DNA of 64,000 nucleotides from Sinotaia quadrata (taxonomy: Eukaryota; Mollusca; Gastropoda; Architaenioglossa; Viviparidae): assembly GCA_028829895.1 (NCBI GenBank), contig CM054181.1, positions 15,222,001-15,286,000 on the forward strand, written 5' to 3'. Under the pieces are notes generated by a model that had not been told where the DNA came from, searched no databases, and saw nothing but the letters and a program-made list of their open reading frames with translations. A program made the position numbers and the translations under genes. Positions within the stretch are counted from its first letter, which is position 1. Each line of letters opens with the position of its first letter. Below, piece after piece: positions 9,651 to 43,805 of the stretch.

Positions 9651-10056
9651 TAATAATTATTATTATTATTATTCAGCCTCTTTCCACGACTTCTGATTGA
9701 CTGTCGGTTGTGATCCAAGGTCTCGGAATCTTACCAAGATTCTGGGAGATCCAAGGTTTTACGGAGGATGTGGGCACTTCCGAGGAGCGCTGCTTTGAGT
9801 TGATTTTTTCCGATGTCGAATTGCAGGCCTTCTGTTGTTTTGACCTTGCCTTTCTGGATGATAATTCGTCCACATTTCTCAAGGCCGAATTTCATGTTGA
9901 TGTCCTCACTGCAGATCTTGACAGTATTGATCAGGGATGTGATTCCCATGAATTCCATTTGAGAGCCAATACAGCAGAGATTTGTGGCCTGAGTTTGGTC
10001 TTGAAATTCATGGAGCTCATTTTGAACATTCCTCAAGGTGTGTTGAGTAAACATTC
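9651..10056 (-). mobile_element. 5'-truncated LINE 3' end with reverse-transcriptase remnant
   Basis: The minus strand from about 10,054 encodes a segment with the sequence INTVKICSEDINMKFGLEKC, then GRIIIQKGK. This is the region just after the catalytic YxDD motif in non-LTR reverse transcriptases (pattern ...S.DI.M.FGL.KC....KRGK). The frame runs on to a GSAHILRKTLDLPE segment and a stop at about 9,731. After roughly 60 nt comes an (AAT)n microsatellite tail (9,651-9,673), as at LINE 3' ends. The catalytic YxDD and everything upstream are missing, so it is a dead copy. An uncharacterised open frame continues upstream to about 10,224. Confidence 0.65.
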
Positions 10057-10684
10057 CTCCTCATGTGCTTGATAGTGCATGTGAAATTCAGGACATTTCC
10101 CTATCATGTGCTTGGAGCAACAATTGTCATTTGCCGTCCTATTGCCAGACGATCTAGCGTGCTCAGTAGACTGTACATGAGCAAAGTGAGTCCTGGTATT
10201 GTGCTGACTGTAAACTTTCTTCATACGATTTCTCTACGACGCTGCGTATACAGAACAAGTCATGAACTCAATTAATTATCTCCCTTTCTCTCTTTTCCAA
10301 ACTCGTGATAGAATCGTAAGTCTGATTAGAGATTGTTCCTTCAGAGAGTTACTGTAGAATATCGATTGTGTAGGGGGAAAGACATGATGGATACTTGAAC
10401 GTTTAATGTAAATAGGTGAATTGTTTCAAACCTAGTTGTATTTTTTGTGATATATGTATTTATTTTATAATAAATCTTTAATCTTTTATTACATCTTTCT
10501 TGTGCATTGTTGCATATCTGGAGTAGTCAGTGGGTAGATGGGGGTTCGTGAGTCAATTGTTTGGATAAAAGTTAATAAGTGTTAAATTAATTACTCCTTA
10601 AGTACGAAGTTCCACCTGCGAACAGAGAACTTGTGTGTCGGTAGCGCGCTACTTATAGTGGTGTGTGAATGGAGAATTCATGTT

Positions 10685-10800
10685 GGAAACGAATCCTAAA
10701 TTTAACCACTGATAAGTGATTATGTTTATTAAATGATAAGGGAATTCATAATAATAATCATAATAGAGGCCAAACACACTATAGCGGCCACACTTACTAT
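10685..10800 (-). mobile_element. interspersed repeat block, inverted relative to 39,190-39,295
   Basis: The reverse complement reads GTGGCCGCTATAGTGTGTTT, GGCCTCTATTATGATTATTATTATGAATTC, then CACTTATCAGTGGTTAAATTTAGGATT. All are shared with 39,190-39,295 at high identity. Part of the same mobile assemblage as families 1 and 2. Confidence 0.8.
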
Positions 10801-11175
10801 ACCTATTGTCACTTATAATGGAGATATATAGAATGAATAATGTCTGCCTTTGCTATCTTCAGGGACGACTACAGCTCTCTGATAAAGTACAAGATTGTAT
10901 TCACAGGATTTCCAGGTACTTGTAGCTGGCGCTATTTAAAGGTTTTACATTATCACAGAAATTGGAAAGATAAACTTTAGTACTGTTAAATCAACAGATC
11001 ACACAGTGTGTGTGGAACGTGCTATTAATATCTTTGAACCAGAAAACTGTGACTGGAATATCCAGTGGTGCAGAGTGACACAGCAGTCGTGAGATTTTAA
11101 TATTTTAAATAAGCATAAGACTTACTTCATAAGTTCGATTAAAAACCTACTATTTGGTGTGTGATATTGATCCCA
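10801..11175. other. gene-free stretch with one exon-like segment
   Basis: A 53-nt segment (10,863-10,915) has acceptor- and donor-like edges (TATCTTCAG and CCAG/GTACTT) and is open in two frames. Nothing connects it to a gene. The rest shows no recognisable feature. Confidence 0.3.
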
Positions 11176-11179
11176 ATGC

Positions 11180-11510
11180 CAAGAACAGCCTGAGACATTG
11201 TGTCGCACAGCTTAGGATATTGTGTCTCACAGCATAAGACATTGTGTCTCACAGCCTAGGATATTGTGTTTTACAGCATAAGACATTGTGTCACAGCCTA
11301 AGACATTGTGTCGCACAGCCTAAAACATTGTCGCACAGCCTTAAAACATTGTGTCGCATAGCATAAGACAATGTGTCACACAGCATAAGACATTGTGCTG
11401 CACAGCTTAAAACAATTGTGTCGAACAACATTAGACATTGTTTCGCACAGCATAAGACATTTTGTCGCACAGCATAAGACATTGTGTTGCACTACCTAAG
11501 ACAATGTCTC
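11180..11510. repeat. 22-24-bp tandem repeat
   Basis: About 14 diverged copies of ACATTGTGTCGCACAGCATAAG. The cysteine- and leucine-rich minus-strand frame across it is a repeat artefact. Confidence 0.9.
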
Positions 11511-12054
11511 GCCATACTGTGCCAGTGCATTTTATTCAGGAGTGGAAGGGGACATTGGCACAGGATTTACTAAGTAAAAAGTTTGATTTTTTTTTAATTT
11601 AATTTTTGTTGAGTTTTATTTTTTATGCAGAACTTTAGGTTGAGCAGTGCCTACTTAATGCCATTGATTTTGAATACACGCCAATTAAAATGCAATAAAA
11701 TAAATGAAATTAAACATCAATCATAAAGGCCGGTTATAGAGGCGTAATCAAAGCAGTTCAATTACAGGCGATGTTTTACCTGTCTTATAGCCTACGTTAT
11801 TTGGAGTTACCAGCATGAGCGAGAATGGGATCGGGTGAAGAAGTAGAAATATTTATTTTGAATTAGATTAATAACTTATTTTATAATATAGAGGGAAGGG
11901 GGGAGGTTGTTGACAGTTAGACTAACAACAGATGTACAAAAATAGTTCAACTTTTAGCACACCCAATTATTTTCTTATTTTCTGGTTACTTGAATGACAG
12001 AAACCAATCTTTTCATTTATAAGAAAAAAATGTTAGGGTGCGTGTAGAAGACAA

Positions 12055-12058
<4 letters not shown>

Positions 12059-12122
<64 letters not shown>
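12059..12122. repeat. (TC)n microsatellite
   Basis: About 31 TC dinucleotides, followed by AT-rich sequence and a short GA run at 12,225-12,247. Confidence 0.97.
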
Positions 12123-12123
<1 letters not shown>

Positions 12124-12710
12124 ATAAATATATATTTATATATATATTTAAATTGCTTGTAGAGTACTTCACCATATGTATGTATGTGTACATAATTATA
12201 TAATATGTTACGTACAAGCTATCAGATAGAGAGAGAGAGAGAGAGAGACAGAAAGACAGATCCCTCCCTATTTTTGTTCATATTCCTATGAGACATAATT
12301 CCTTCCCCATACAATACTAGTTTAGTATGTGAGAAAACAACTGTTAATTTAATTTTCGAAAGAGAGATTTAGAATCAGAACAATATAAGCTCCCTAATCT
12401 ATTTATATATGCTAAAAACCTCTGAAACTGTCTCTTTAAACAAATATAAATATATACACTTGACTATTCGACAATTTATATTTGTCAAATGGGTTTTGCC
12501 TGCTAATCTGACTGTAATACGTTATATTGAAATAGATCCCTAGAGTTCAAAAATATTATTTAATAAATTCCATTGTACCACTTAATTTCTTATTTCAGTT
12601 CTTAAATGTATGGCGTTGCCATTTGTAGGTCTATCACCATATCAGCTATGTATTTATTTTTTTTTAGATTTCTCAGAAAAGATACTTTGCTAAAATGCTG
12701 ACGTATTTTC

Positions 12711-12920
12711 ACCAGTGCGGGGGCGTGGATGGGCGTGGCGAGTTAAAATATGAATTACGACTCCATCGGGCCATGGAAGCATTAAATTTTATGATGCGTT
12801 TTTGAAAAATACTAAAATTTACTTAGACGATAAGTCGATGACGCGAAGAGTGGGCAACCAGATAAAAGGAAAGGAACCAGTGCACTATGCCACCTTGACT
12901 TGAGATTTCACACATTCAGT
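12711..12920 (+). promoter_or_regulatory. PAH: probable PAH promoter
   Basis: Two GGGCGTGG boxes (12,721-12,728 and 12,731-12,738), the GC/CACCC type bound by KLF/Sp factors, stand upstream of a TATA-like GATAAAAG at 12,861-12,868. That predicts a start near 12,890-12,895. An initiator-like TCAGTC lies at about 12,915. The first ATG of PAH is at 13,091. Basis: position and motifs, no transcript evidence. Confidence 0.45.
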
Positions 12921-13017
12921 CACTAAAGAGTTGTCTTCCCATTGTCCGATTATTAGGTGCAGAACCACGATAGTGAACGAAGACAAAGGTTCCGAATAAA
13001 TTATCTTCAGTCACTTA

Positions 13018-13059
13018 ATGCAAAAGCGAGGACCTATTCCAGGAGCAGATATTTGTTAA
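13018..13059 (+). other. upstream ORF in the PAH leader
   Basis: An ATG at 13,018 opens 13 codons ending in TAA at 13,057-13,059, 31 nt before the PAH start. Its context (CTTAATGCA) is weak, with neither A nor G at -3 nor G at +4, whereas the PAH ATG (TAAGATGG) is strong. It could damp translation. Confidence 0.4.
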
Positions 13060-13090
13060 AAAGAAAAAAGAAAAATATCGCAACACTAAG

Positions 13091-37182
<24,092 letters not shown>

Positions 37183-37184
37183 AG

Positions 37185-37390
37185 CACTTTAAAAAAAAAA
37201 AACACTACAAAATAATAATTATAGTATAGTTTTACAAACAACTAAATTAAAACCATGAAAAAAACCCACTACTCAATAATAATTATAGTACAGTTTTATA
37301 TGCGACTAAATTAAAACCATGAAAAAAAAAAAGCCACTTCTCAATAATAATTATAGTATAGTTTTAATTGCGACTAAATTAAAACCATTA
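37185..37390. repeat. 64-bp tandem repeat, about 3 copies, in the PAH 3' UTR region
   Basis: Units with CTCAATAATAATTATAGTAT, AGTTTTA..TGCGACTAAATTAAAACCAT. Each carries ATTAAA, so the possible polyadenylation signal is itself repeated. Confidence 0.88.
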
Positions 37391-37974
37391 AGAACAGTCT
37401 CCGTTTTATATGCTAGTTTTAATTTATTTTGTTTAAAGTTCATTGGATGCATACAAAATTAAAAATTGTAATGAATCCTTTCTGCCGGTGAAAGAAATCT
37501 GCTACAAGCTTTCACAGATCTTTCTTTATCGGGGCTGATACTTTAACCAATTAAATTTAGCGAATTGTGTGAGGATTGTTCACTTCTGGAAAGAAAAAAG
37601 AAACAAGAACAACAAGAACCACCACCACCACCAAACCGATGACGATTAGAATCGTGAAAAAGAACTTACTGGATTCTGCAGTGATTTTAAACGCACATAA
37701 AACATGAAGATACACATTACCTTCAATTATTTCTCTTTCAAGAATCTGTTTTGGTTGTATATGTGCAACAAATCGAAACCATAACATTTGCAGATGAGAT
37801 AGTGTTCTCAATACCTACACAGATGTATCAATGGAGAGGGGGATTGGGGTGTCTGACACTGAGATAGATAGGTGGATGGATGGATGGATGGATGGATGGA
37901 CACACACATAGTTACTGTAGCTGAAATAGTCAATATTTCTTGACAAAGACTATGTGGTTAAAGATAGTTATATA

Positions 37975-38240
37975 TTTAAATAATACTTTAATAATATTAA
38001 TCTGATTATAAACATTAATTAGTTAATTTCTTTTTATTAATCTGATTATAAACATTAGTCAGTTCATCTCTTTGACTCAATGTGATTATAAACATTAATT
38101 AGTTCATCTCTTGACTCATGACTCAATGTGATTATAAACATTAATTAGTTCATCTCTTTTTATTAATCTGATTATAAACACTAATTAGTTCATCTCTTTG
38201 ACTCGATGTGATTATAAACTTTAAATTTAAATCTTTTTGT
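37975..38240. repeat. about 38-60-bp repeat of GATTATAAACATTAATTAG
   Basis: Five to six copies of ATTAATCTGATTATAAACAT / TAATTAGTTCATCTCTTT, intergenic. Confidence 0.88.
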
Positions 38241-38464
38241 GTAGTGCTTATAAAGTCTGAGTTTAATTTTTTGTGTTATGGATATAAATTTTTAGTTCAT
38301 TTCTTTGTGTTCATGTGGTTATAAACTTTTAATTTAGTTCGTTGTGTTGAGGTAATAAGCCTTAAATTTAGTTCTTTTATGTGTTGTAATTTTAATTGCT
38401 AGTTCAGCTTTTGTATTGTGGTTATAAATATTAGTTCTGTACTGTAGTTATAAGACTTAAATTC

Positions 38465-38830
38465 AGTTTTTTTTTAATGGGGTTATAAGCATTTAATTCA
38501 GTTTTGTGTGTGTGGTTATAAGTTTTAATTCAGTTTTGTGTGTGTGGTTATAAGCATTTAATTCAGTTTTGTGTGTGTGGTTATAAGCATTTAATTCAGT
38601 TTTGTGTGTGTGGTTATAAGTTTTAATTCAGTTTTGTGTGTGTGGTTATAAGCATTTAATTCAGTTTTGTGTGTGTGGTTATAAGCATTTAATTCAGTTT
38701 TGTGTGTGTGGTTATAAGTTTTAATTCAGTTTTGTGGGTGGTTATAAGCTTTAATTCAGTTTTGTGGGTGGTTATAAGTTTTAATTCAGTTTTGTGTGTG
38801 TGGTTATAAACTTTAATTCAGTTTTTGTTC
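38465..38830. repeat. 33-bp tandem repeat, about 11 copies
   Basis: Unit AGTTTTGTGTGTGTGGTTAT then AAGCATTTAATTC, with shorter GTGGGTGG variants. Decayed relatives extend from 38,250 to 38,990. Confidence 0.93.
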
Positions 38831-39189
38831 TGTTTTTCTTACTTTGAGTTCAATATCTCTATGTAATGTTTATTACCTTCAAATTTACTTTTTTGGTGTT
38901 GGGGCTATAAACATTTATTTTAGTTTTTGTGCTCTTGTTATAAACTTTTAGTTTAGTTTTCGCTTTCTTGTGGTTATAACTTTCAGTTAGTTTTTTTTTT
39001 CCATATATTCCAAAATATTCCATATTCCAGATTTTGCCATAAAATTTGTATTTAATTCTTTATGTCGCTGTATTTTGTTATGAGAAGAGTGACTAAAATG
39101 TATATGTATAGTATTTTGTGTGTGTAATGTGTGCGTGTTGTGTGTATGGTGTATGTCATGTGCATGATGTGTGTGTGGTGTGTGTAATA

Positions 39190-39295
39190 TGTGTGTGGCC
39201 GCTATAGTACGTTTGGCCTCTATTATGATTATTATTATGAATTCCTTTATCAATTAACATGCATAATCACTTATCAGTGGTTAAATTTAGGATTT
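39190..39295 (+). mobile_element. interspersed repeat block shared (inverted) with 10,685-10,800
   Basis: GTGTGGCCGCTATAGTACGT, TATTATGATTATTATTATGA and CACTTATCAGTGGTTAAATT, contiguous with family-2 copy B. Confidence 0.8.
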
Positions 39296-39690
39296 ATTTT
39301 GAGAACTTAAAACAGGCCATATCACTCAACCTTTCCACGTTCTCCTCTCAATCAATACCTGTTCACATGGAATCAAACAAAAATCTCTTTGACGGCGACG
39401 ATGATAATAACGACGACGGTGGTTTTGAAAATATATTTAGCGATCATAGACAATAATGCAAATTTCTTTATTTTATGTTTTTGTTTTTTTAAATCTTCCT
39501 TGCCTTGTCAGGCTATTCGGCACAAGTATCCAGCGGCAGTCTTCGGTTACCGTAAGGGGAGACAATGTAATTATAAGCATGACTTGTAGTTGAGTTCTTC
39601 TCCCCTTTCCCATTGCACTGCCATATCCACAGTATGCACTTCACACCAAACGGATTGGCACAGTCAAGTCAAAAGTACATTGTACATGTG
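39290..39690 (+). mobile_element. interspersed repeat family 2, copy B
   Basis: Direct copy of 6,116-6,507 at roughly three quarters identity by eye. The two copies have different GAC/GAT microsatellite middles. No intact ORF. Confidence 0.8.
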
Positions 39691-40370
39691 AAGACAGTGT
39701 GTGGTGAAGTGCAGGAATCTATCATTCGATAATCTTCACTACCTGTAATGAAATTATTTTACCACACGAGCCGATAAAAATTCATATTCATTTTAAAAGA
39801 CTTAGGCCCTAAACATGATTTGAGTTTGCTATCAGTTGCATGCCTTTAAATTAATGCGCCTCTAGAATCAGGTTAACCTTATATGTATTTATTGCAGTTA
39901 ATTTGCTCTTTTCGCTTTTTACGCTATATACGCCTAGAGCATATGATCCAGATAGATAGATAGATAAATAGAATCATATTTTGGACACTATAAGTTAAAA
40001 TGCTGCCACGATGCTGGAACCTACTGAAAGTGAAATTTTAACCATATAACAACAAATGAAACATTCAAGAGTGTCTGCAAGCTTAGGAAGTGTATTATTA
40101 ATTTTAAAAATTTACCTGTAAATCAATCAATGTTATTCCTTCGACCGAGAAAATGGTTGCTGGAATTGCATCGAAATGGTGGTGGTAGTGGTATAAATAA
40201 ATAGATTGTAAAACAATTGGAAACCAACTTGACAGCATCCTCTACCTGATCTGCCATCACCCTCCAATCAGAGCCAACATCAGCCTTTCTTAACATTTCA
40301 GCCAATATCTACGGAAAATCATGAATAAATGTGCCCCAACTTGAACCTATTCTGACATTATAGCTGACTC

Positions 40371-40620
40371 CTTCTTACACATATTGATAATCTTATGTTG
40401 GAGAAGAACGTGAGTGGATGGGAGCTCGCTAAATATTGATTTAAGACGAATTTGTCTTCTCCTTTAGTAATAAATTTTGAATGGAGTCTGCTGGGGAATT
40501 ATTAATAATATAGCCTAAATTAAGATTATCACACTTGAAATGAGATATAAATGATTAATTAATTAAGAATAATCATAATCATTAACTAAGTGGCGGTGGC
40601 ATCACATAAATGTTCTTGTT
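40371..40620 (+). mobile_element. interspersed repeat family 1, internally deleted copy
   Basis: CTTCTTACACATATTGATAA, GGAGAAGAACGTGAGTGGATG and AATTTGTCTTCTCCTTTAGT, then a jump (the CCAAGTGAGAGAG block is missing) to GGGGAATTATTAATAA, CCTAAATTAAGATTATCACAC and GGTGGCATCACAT. Confidence 0.78.
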
Positions 40621-41079
40621 GTGTTGACTGAATCAGAAATACTTATTTCTCTTTCTATAGTATACTTTTAAATAGCTTTTGTAAAGACTCTTCTTAGAAA
40701 AAAAATTACACGAATGATTTTTTTTAAACTATGGCTCTCACTTTGTTACAAGAAAGAATGACTTCATTTTGTTCACTTCTATACTATCATTACCGGACCA
40801 GAGATTTGAACAGAACTGCAATTGTGACTTCGATGGGAAAAGTGCTGAGCTTAGACATTGGCAGGGACGAGATGATCGTCATAGTCATATACTGTCAGAG
40901 TGAAAATTTATCTCATTTTAAAATGTTATTAAATTTGCTCAATATTCAGTTCAATAAAGAAAATTTCAACTAATTTTCTTACAATATGGATATACATATT
41001 ATATATCATGTATGTGTGTGTTACGCTTTCTCTCACCCCAGAAGCCGCAATAGACCTTTCATCTTCACGATGTTCTCAG

Positions 41080-41350
41080 TCTTGGGCTGCTTCGGGGGGA
41101 GGGGGGGGGAGCGCCACAGCTTCGCGGTGCGTCTGAGGTGGAGGGCAGGAGGGCTGGCGGAAGGGGGTAAAACAGGCCGCACCTAGTTTGGCGCACACCC
41201 TCAACCGCCCTCCGTTGGGGGAGGGGGGGTAGTAGTAGTTCCGCTATCTATACGCCCACAGGAATTGCTGTAAAACTTTTCATCTTGTCGATGTTTTCGG
41301 TTTTTTTGTGGATTCCTGTGGGGCAGTGGAGGGGGGGGGGCTGAAGCCTC
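41080..41350. other. G-rich intergenic stretch, two diverged copies of a 60-bp segment
   Basis: CCTTTCATCTTCACGATGTT.TCAGTCTT...GGGGGG (41,055) and CTTTTCATCTTGTCGATGTT.TCGGTTTT...GGGG (41,277) look like an old duplication. Several G-runs of 8-9 could form quadruplexes. Function unknown. Confidence 0.4.
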
Positions 41351-41814
41351 GTCTTATATACCAGGAGGGGGTATATCAGATAAAGCCTGGTTGTTGTGAT
41401 AGACTATAATTTATGACAACTAGAATAAATGTGACGTAAAAACATCTATTACTACGATGATAAAGATCAAAATCTAATGCATGCGTCAATAGCACGATTC
41501 AGGAAAAATGTTTATGTCATATGAAGAATCGTTTATTTTATTTCACTGTTAAATTTGTATACGATTTCTAATTAATTTTAGAAGAAATGTGCAGATGGTC
41601 TCCCCTTACTCTCCGTCTCTGGTAGAACAAACAGTTGACTCAACTCTAGCTACTATTATTGTATTTTATCTCCCTTGCACGGACAAAACTTTCCGCGTGC
41701 ATTTGCTAAATATATTTCTTTATAATTGCTCATCAAGGAAGTATTGTCATTCGAATTAGTGGTCACATATATACTGCCAGAGCTTGTTGACAGCCACACG
41801 TACAGTCATCATGT

Positions 41815-41838
41815 CACGTGATTTTCAAACAGGAAGTG
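41815..41838 (+). promoter_or_regulatory. CTTN: cortactin promoter elements: E-box and ETS site
   Basis: CACGTG at 41,815-41,820 and GGAAGTG (ETS core) at 41,832-41,838 immediately precede the likely non-coding exon. No TATA box. This fits a broadly expressed cytoskeletal gene. Assignment is positional. Confidence 0.4.
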
Positions 41839-41844
41839 GAGTTT

Positions 41845-41932
41845 AAGGAAGGAACTATGAGAAGCAGACTAGGAAACTTTATTGACTTGTTTATTTTGTC
41901 CGTTTAATTTCTCTTCTTGCACATTACAAAAG
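41845..41932 (+). other. CTTN: probable non-coding first exon of cortactin
   Basis: A segment ending ACATTACAAAAG/GTAAAT, about 1.7 kb upstream of the acceptor TTTCTCCTCCAG (43,667-43,678). That acceptor opens the exon holding the 40-nt rest of the leader and the start codon. Start boundary approximate. Confidence 0.4.
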
Positions 41933-41939
41933 GTAAATA

Positions 41940-43665
41940 TAAAATTATTTTTATTCAGATGACTTGCTTTCCAGATTGATTTATAATAATAAATTATAAC
42001 TTTACTGACACATCTTCAGTTTTTATTACGCCGGTACTTTCGAAGAGGGGTGTGTGTCTTGTCTGTTGTTGTTTTATAAAGTATTTTATATATATATACA
42101 CACACACACATTTATCGATTCAGTATCCTTAAGGAAGTTAGAAGTGATTTATTGTTTGGTGCAAAATCTATTAGTGGTGTATATTTGTTGTTTAAATCCT
42201 AGCATTCAAATGCACAAGACCGGTACTTGTGTTATTTATTTAAATAGACCTAATATTTCACTTTTTCATTAGTAATATATTAATGCTAGTAGACCTAATG
42301 TTTGCAGAGCAAATTTTTACTAGTATAAGTAAATAGTATTATAATTTATAATTTATCATTTTTACTTTTACTATCTATTTACAAATTATTAATTATAGTA
42401 TTTTGTGCTTTTAATTTTATGACTATGGGCTCTAGCTGGATTATGATATTTAAAAATTTGGTTGATGTAGGCTATTCTAACACTAGTGGTAGTGGTCGAG
42501 AACTGTAATAACTTATAATCAGAAATAATAAATTATCAAAATACTTAATAATGTATTTTTCTTTATTATCTCTTTTTAGTTTTTTAAAATCAGATTGTCT
42601 CTAGCAATATAATTATATAATATATATATATACACACACACATACATGGATTTAGTGTAATACAAGGAAGATAAGAATGCTGAATAATAATGGGGGGTGG
42701 AGAGGTTAAGCAGGATCTTTGGTCAGCTGTATGAGCTTTACTGCAACAATGAAAGACATTTATACTAATACTACCAACAAAATAATACAACAATATTATT
42801 AAAATGAACTTACTATACTGTATACAATTAACACATCTTCACACATATGCACAGAGTAATTATTATACTGTTATACTACTATTAGTGATGATAATGTATA
42901 GAAACCATTGGTGAAATTTATGTTTAACTTCTTCACTTCTGTGCTTTAAATTTCTTTTTCTTTTAAAATTTTGAAACTAATTAGTTCCATTATTCCCAGT
43001 GATTTGTTAGTTTTCATACCACCATTATTGTCTAGATGATAAACCAGAATGGAAATTATTGTGATAGAATTGCAGCAACTGAACATGGTAATATCCAACA
43101 CTTATATCAGAGTTAGCTTCCTTTCCCTTATCTATTGTCACCATTTTTATTTTTTGTAAATTCTCCTACTTTGATGAAATGAAGTTCTAATTAAGCTAAA
43201 AAATAAATGCCTTAATATTACTGTTAGTAATACTGAATTATTGATTGATACTATTAAGAAATGTGTATCAAATGTGTAAAATATACAGGCAGAAACAAAC
43301 ATATACATACCTTCCACAAGTGCCTGGCTTTTACTGTTTTAGGCATTTTCTATTTTTTTCACAAATGGCTTTGAAAAAGCTTTGGTTTTTCGAATCTGAA
43401 TGGAAAAATAGAATGTAAATAACTGAGTTATAGCAAACTCTGCAAAGCTGCATATTTGAATATACATGTTTATGACTGCTAGTTATCATCCTATTTTTAT
43501 TTAACTTTGTTAACATTTTGTAATTTGTTACAAATAGCTGATTCAAATTATTCTTATTATTAATGGAAGGTACATCTAAATGTATGATTGAAATCTTTCT
43601 TTAGTTTAGTAACTTTCAACTCTGAATGTGTTTACATGTTTAATGTTTACATTATGCCATTTTAC
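41940..43665. other. cortactin leader intron, nothing recognised
   Basis: AT-rich. A TATATACACACACACA word followed by a similar 40-bp segment occurs at about 42,090-42,150 and 42,620-42,690, suggesting a small old duplication. Confidence 0.4.
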
Positions 43666-43718
43666 CTTTCTCCTCCAGACCTGTATAACAGAACTTTAAA
43701 CTTGCCAAGACATCCATA

Positions 43719-43805
43719 ATGTGGAAAGCTACTGCTGGCACTGGTGTTAAAGTTGCAGCAAATGCATCAGAGGGTGATGACTGGGAGACTGATCCAGATT
43801 TTGTT
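43719..43805 (+). CDS. CTTN: cortactin coding exon 1 (residues 1-29), NTA region
   Basis: [19 protein letters not shown], then [14 protein letters not shown] at the very start and DDWETDPDF are diagnostic for cortactin/HS1. Donor GTATGT. Forty leader bases precede it in the same exon (from 43,679). Confidence 0.97.

Noticed and set aside
9710..10072. 120-codon plus-strand open frame
   Set aside because: Lies antisense to the LINE reverse-transcriptase remnant, which has recognisable motifs; the plus frame has none.
10863..10915. Exon-like 53-nt segment with acceptor and donor, open in two frames (DDYSSLIKYKIVFTGFP in one)
   Set aside because: No partner exon, no known protein motif, and it adjoins an interspersed repeat; splice-like edges occur by chance at this rate.
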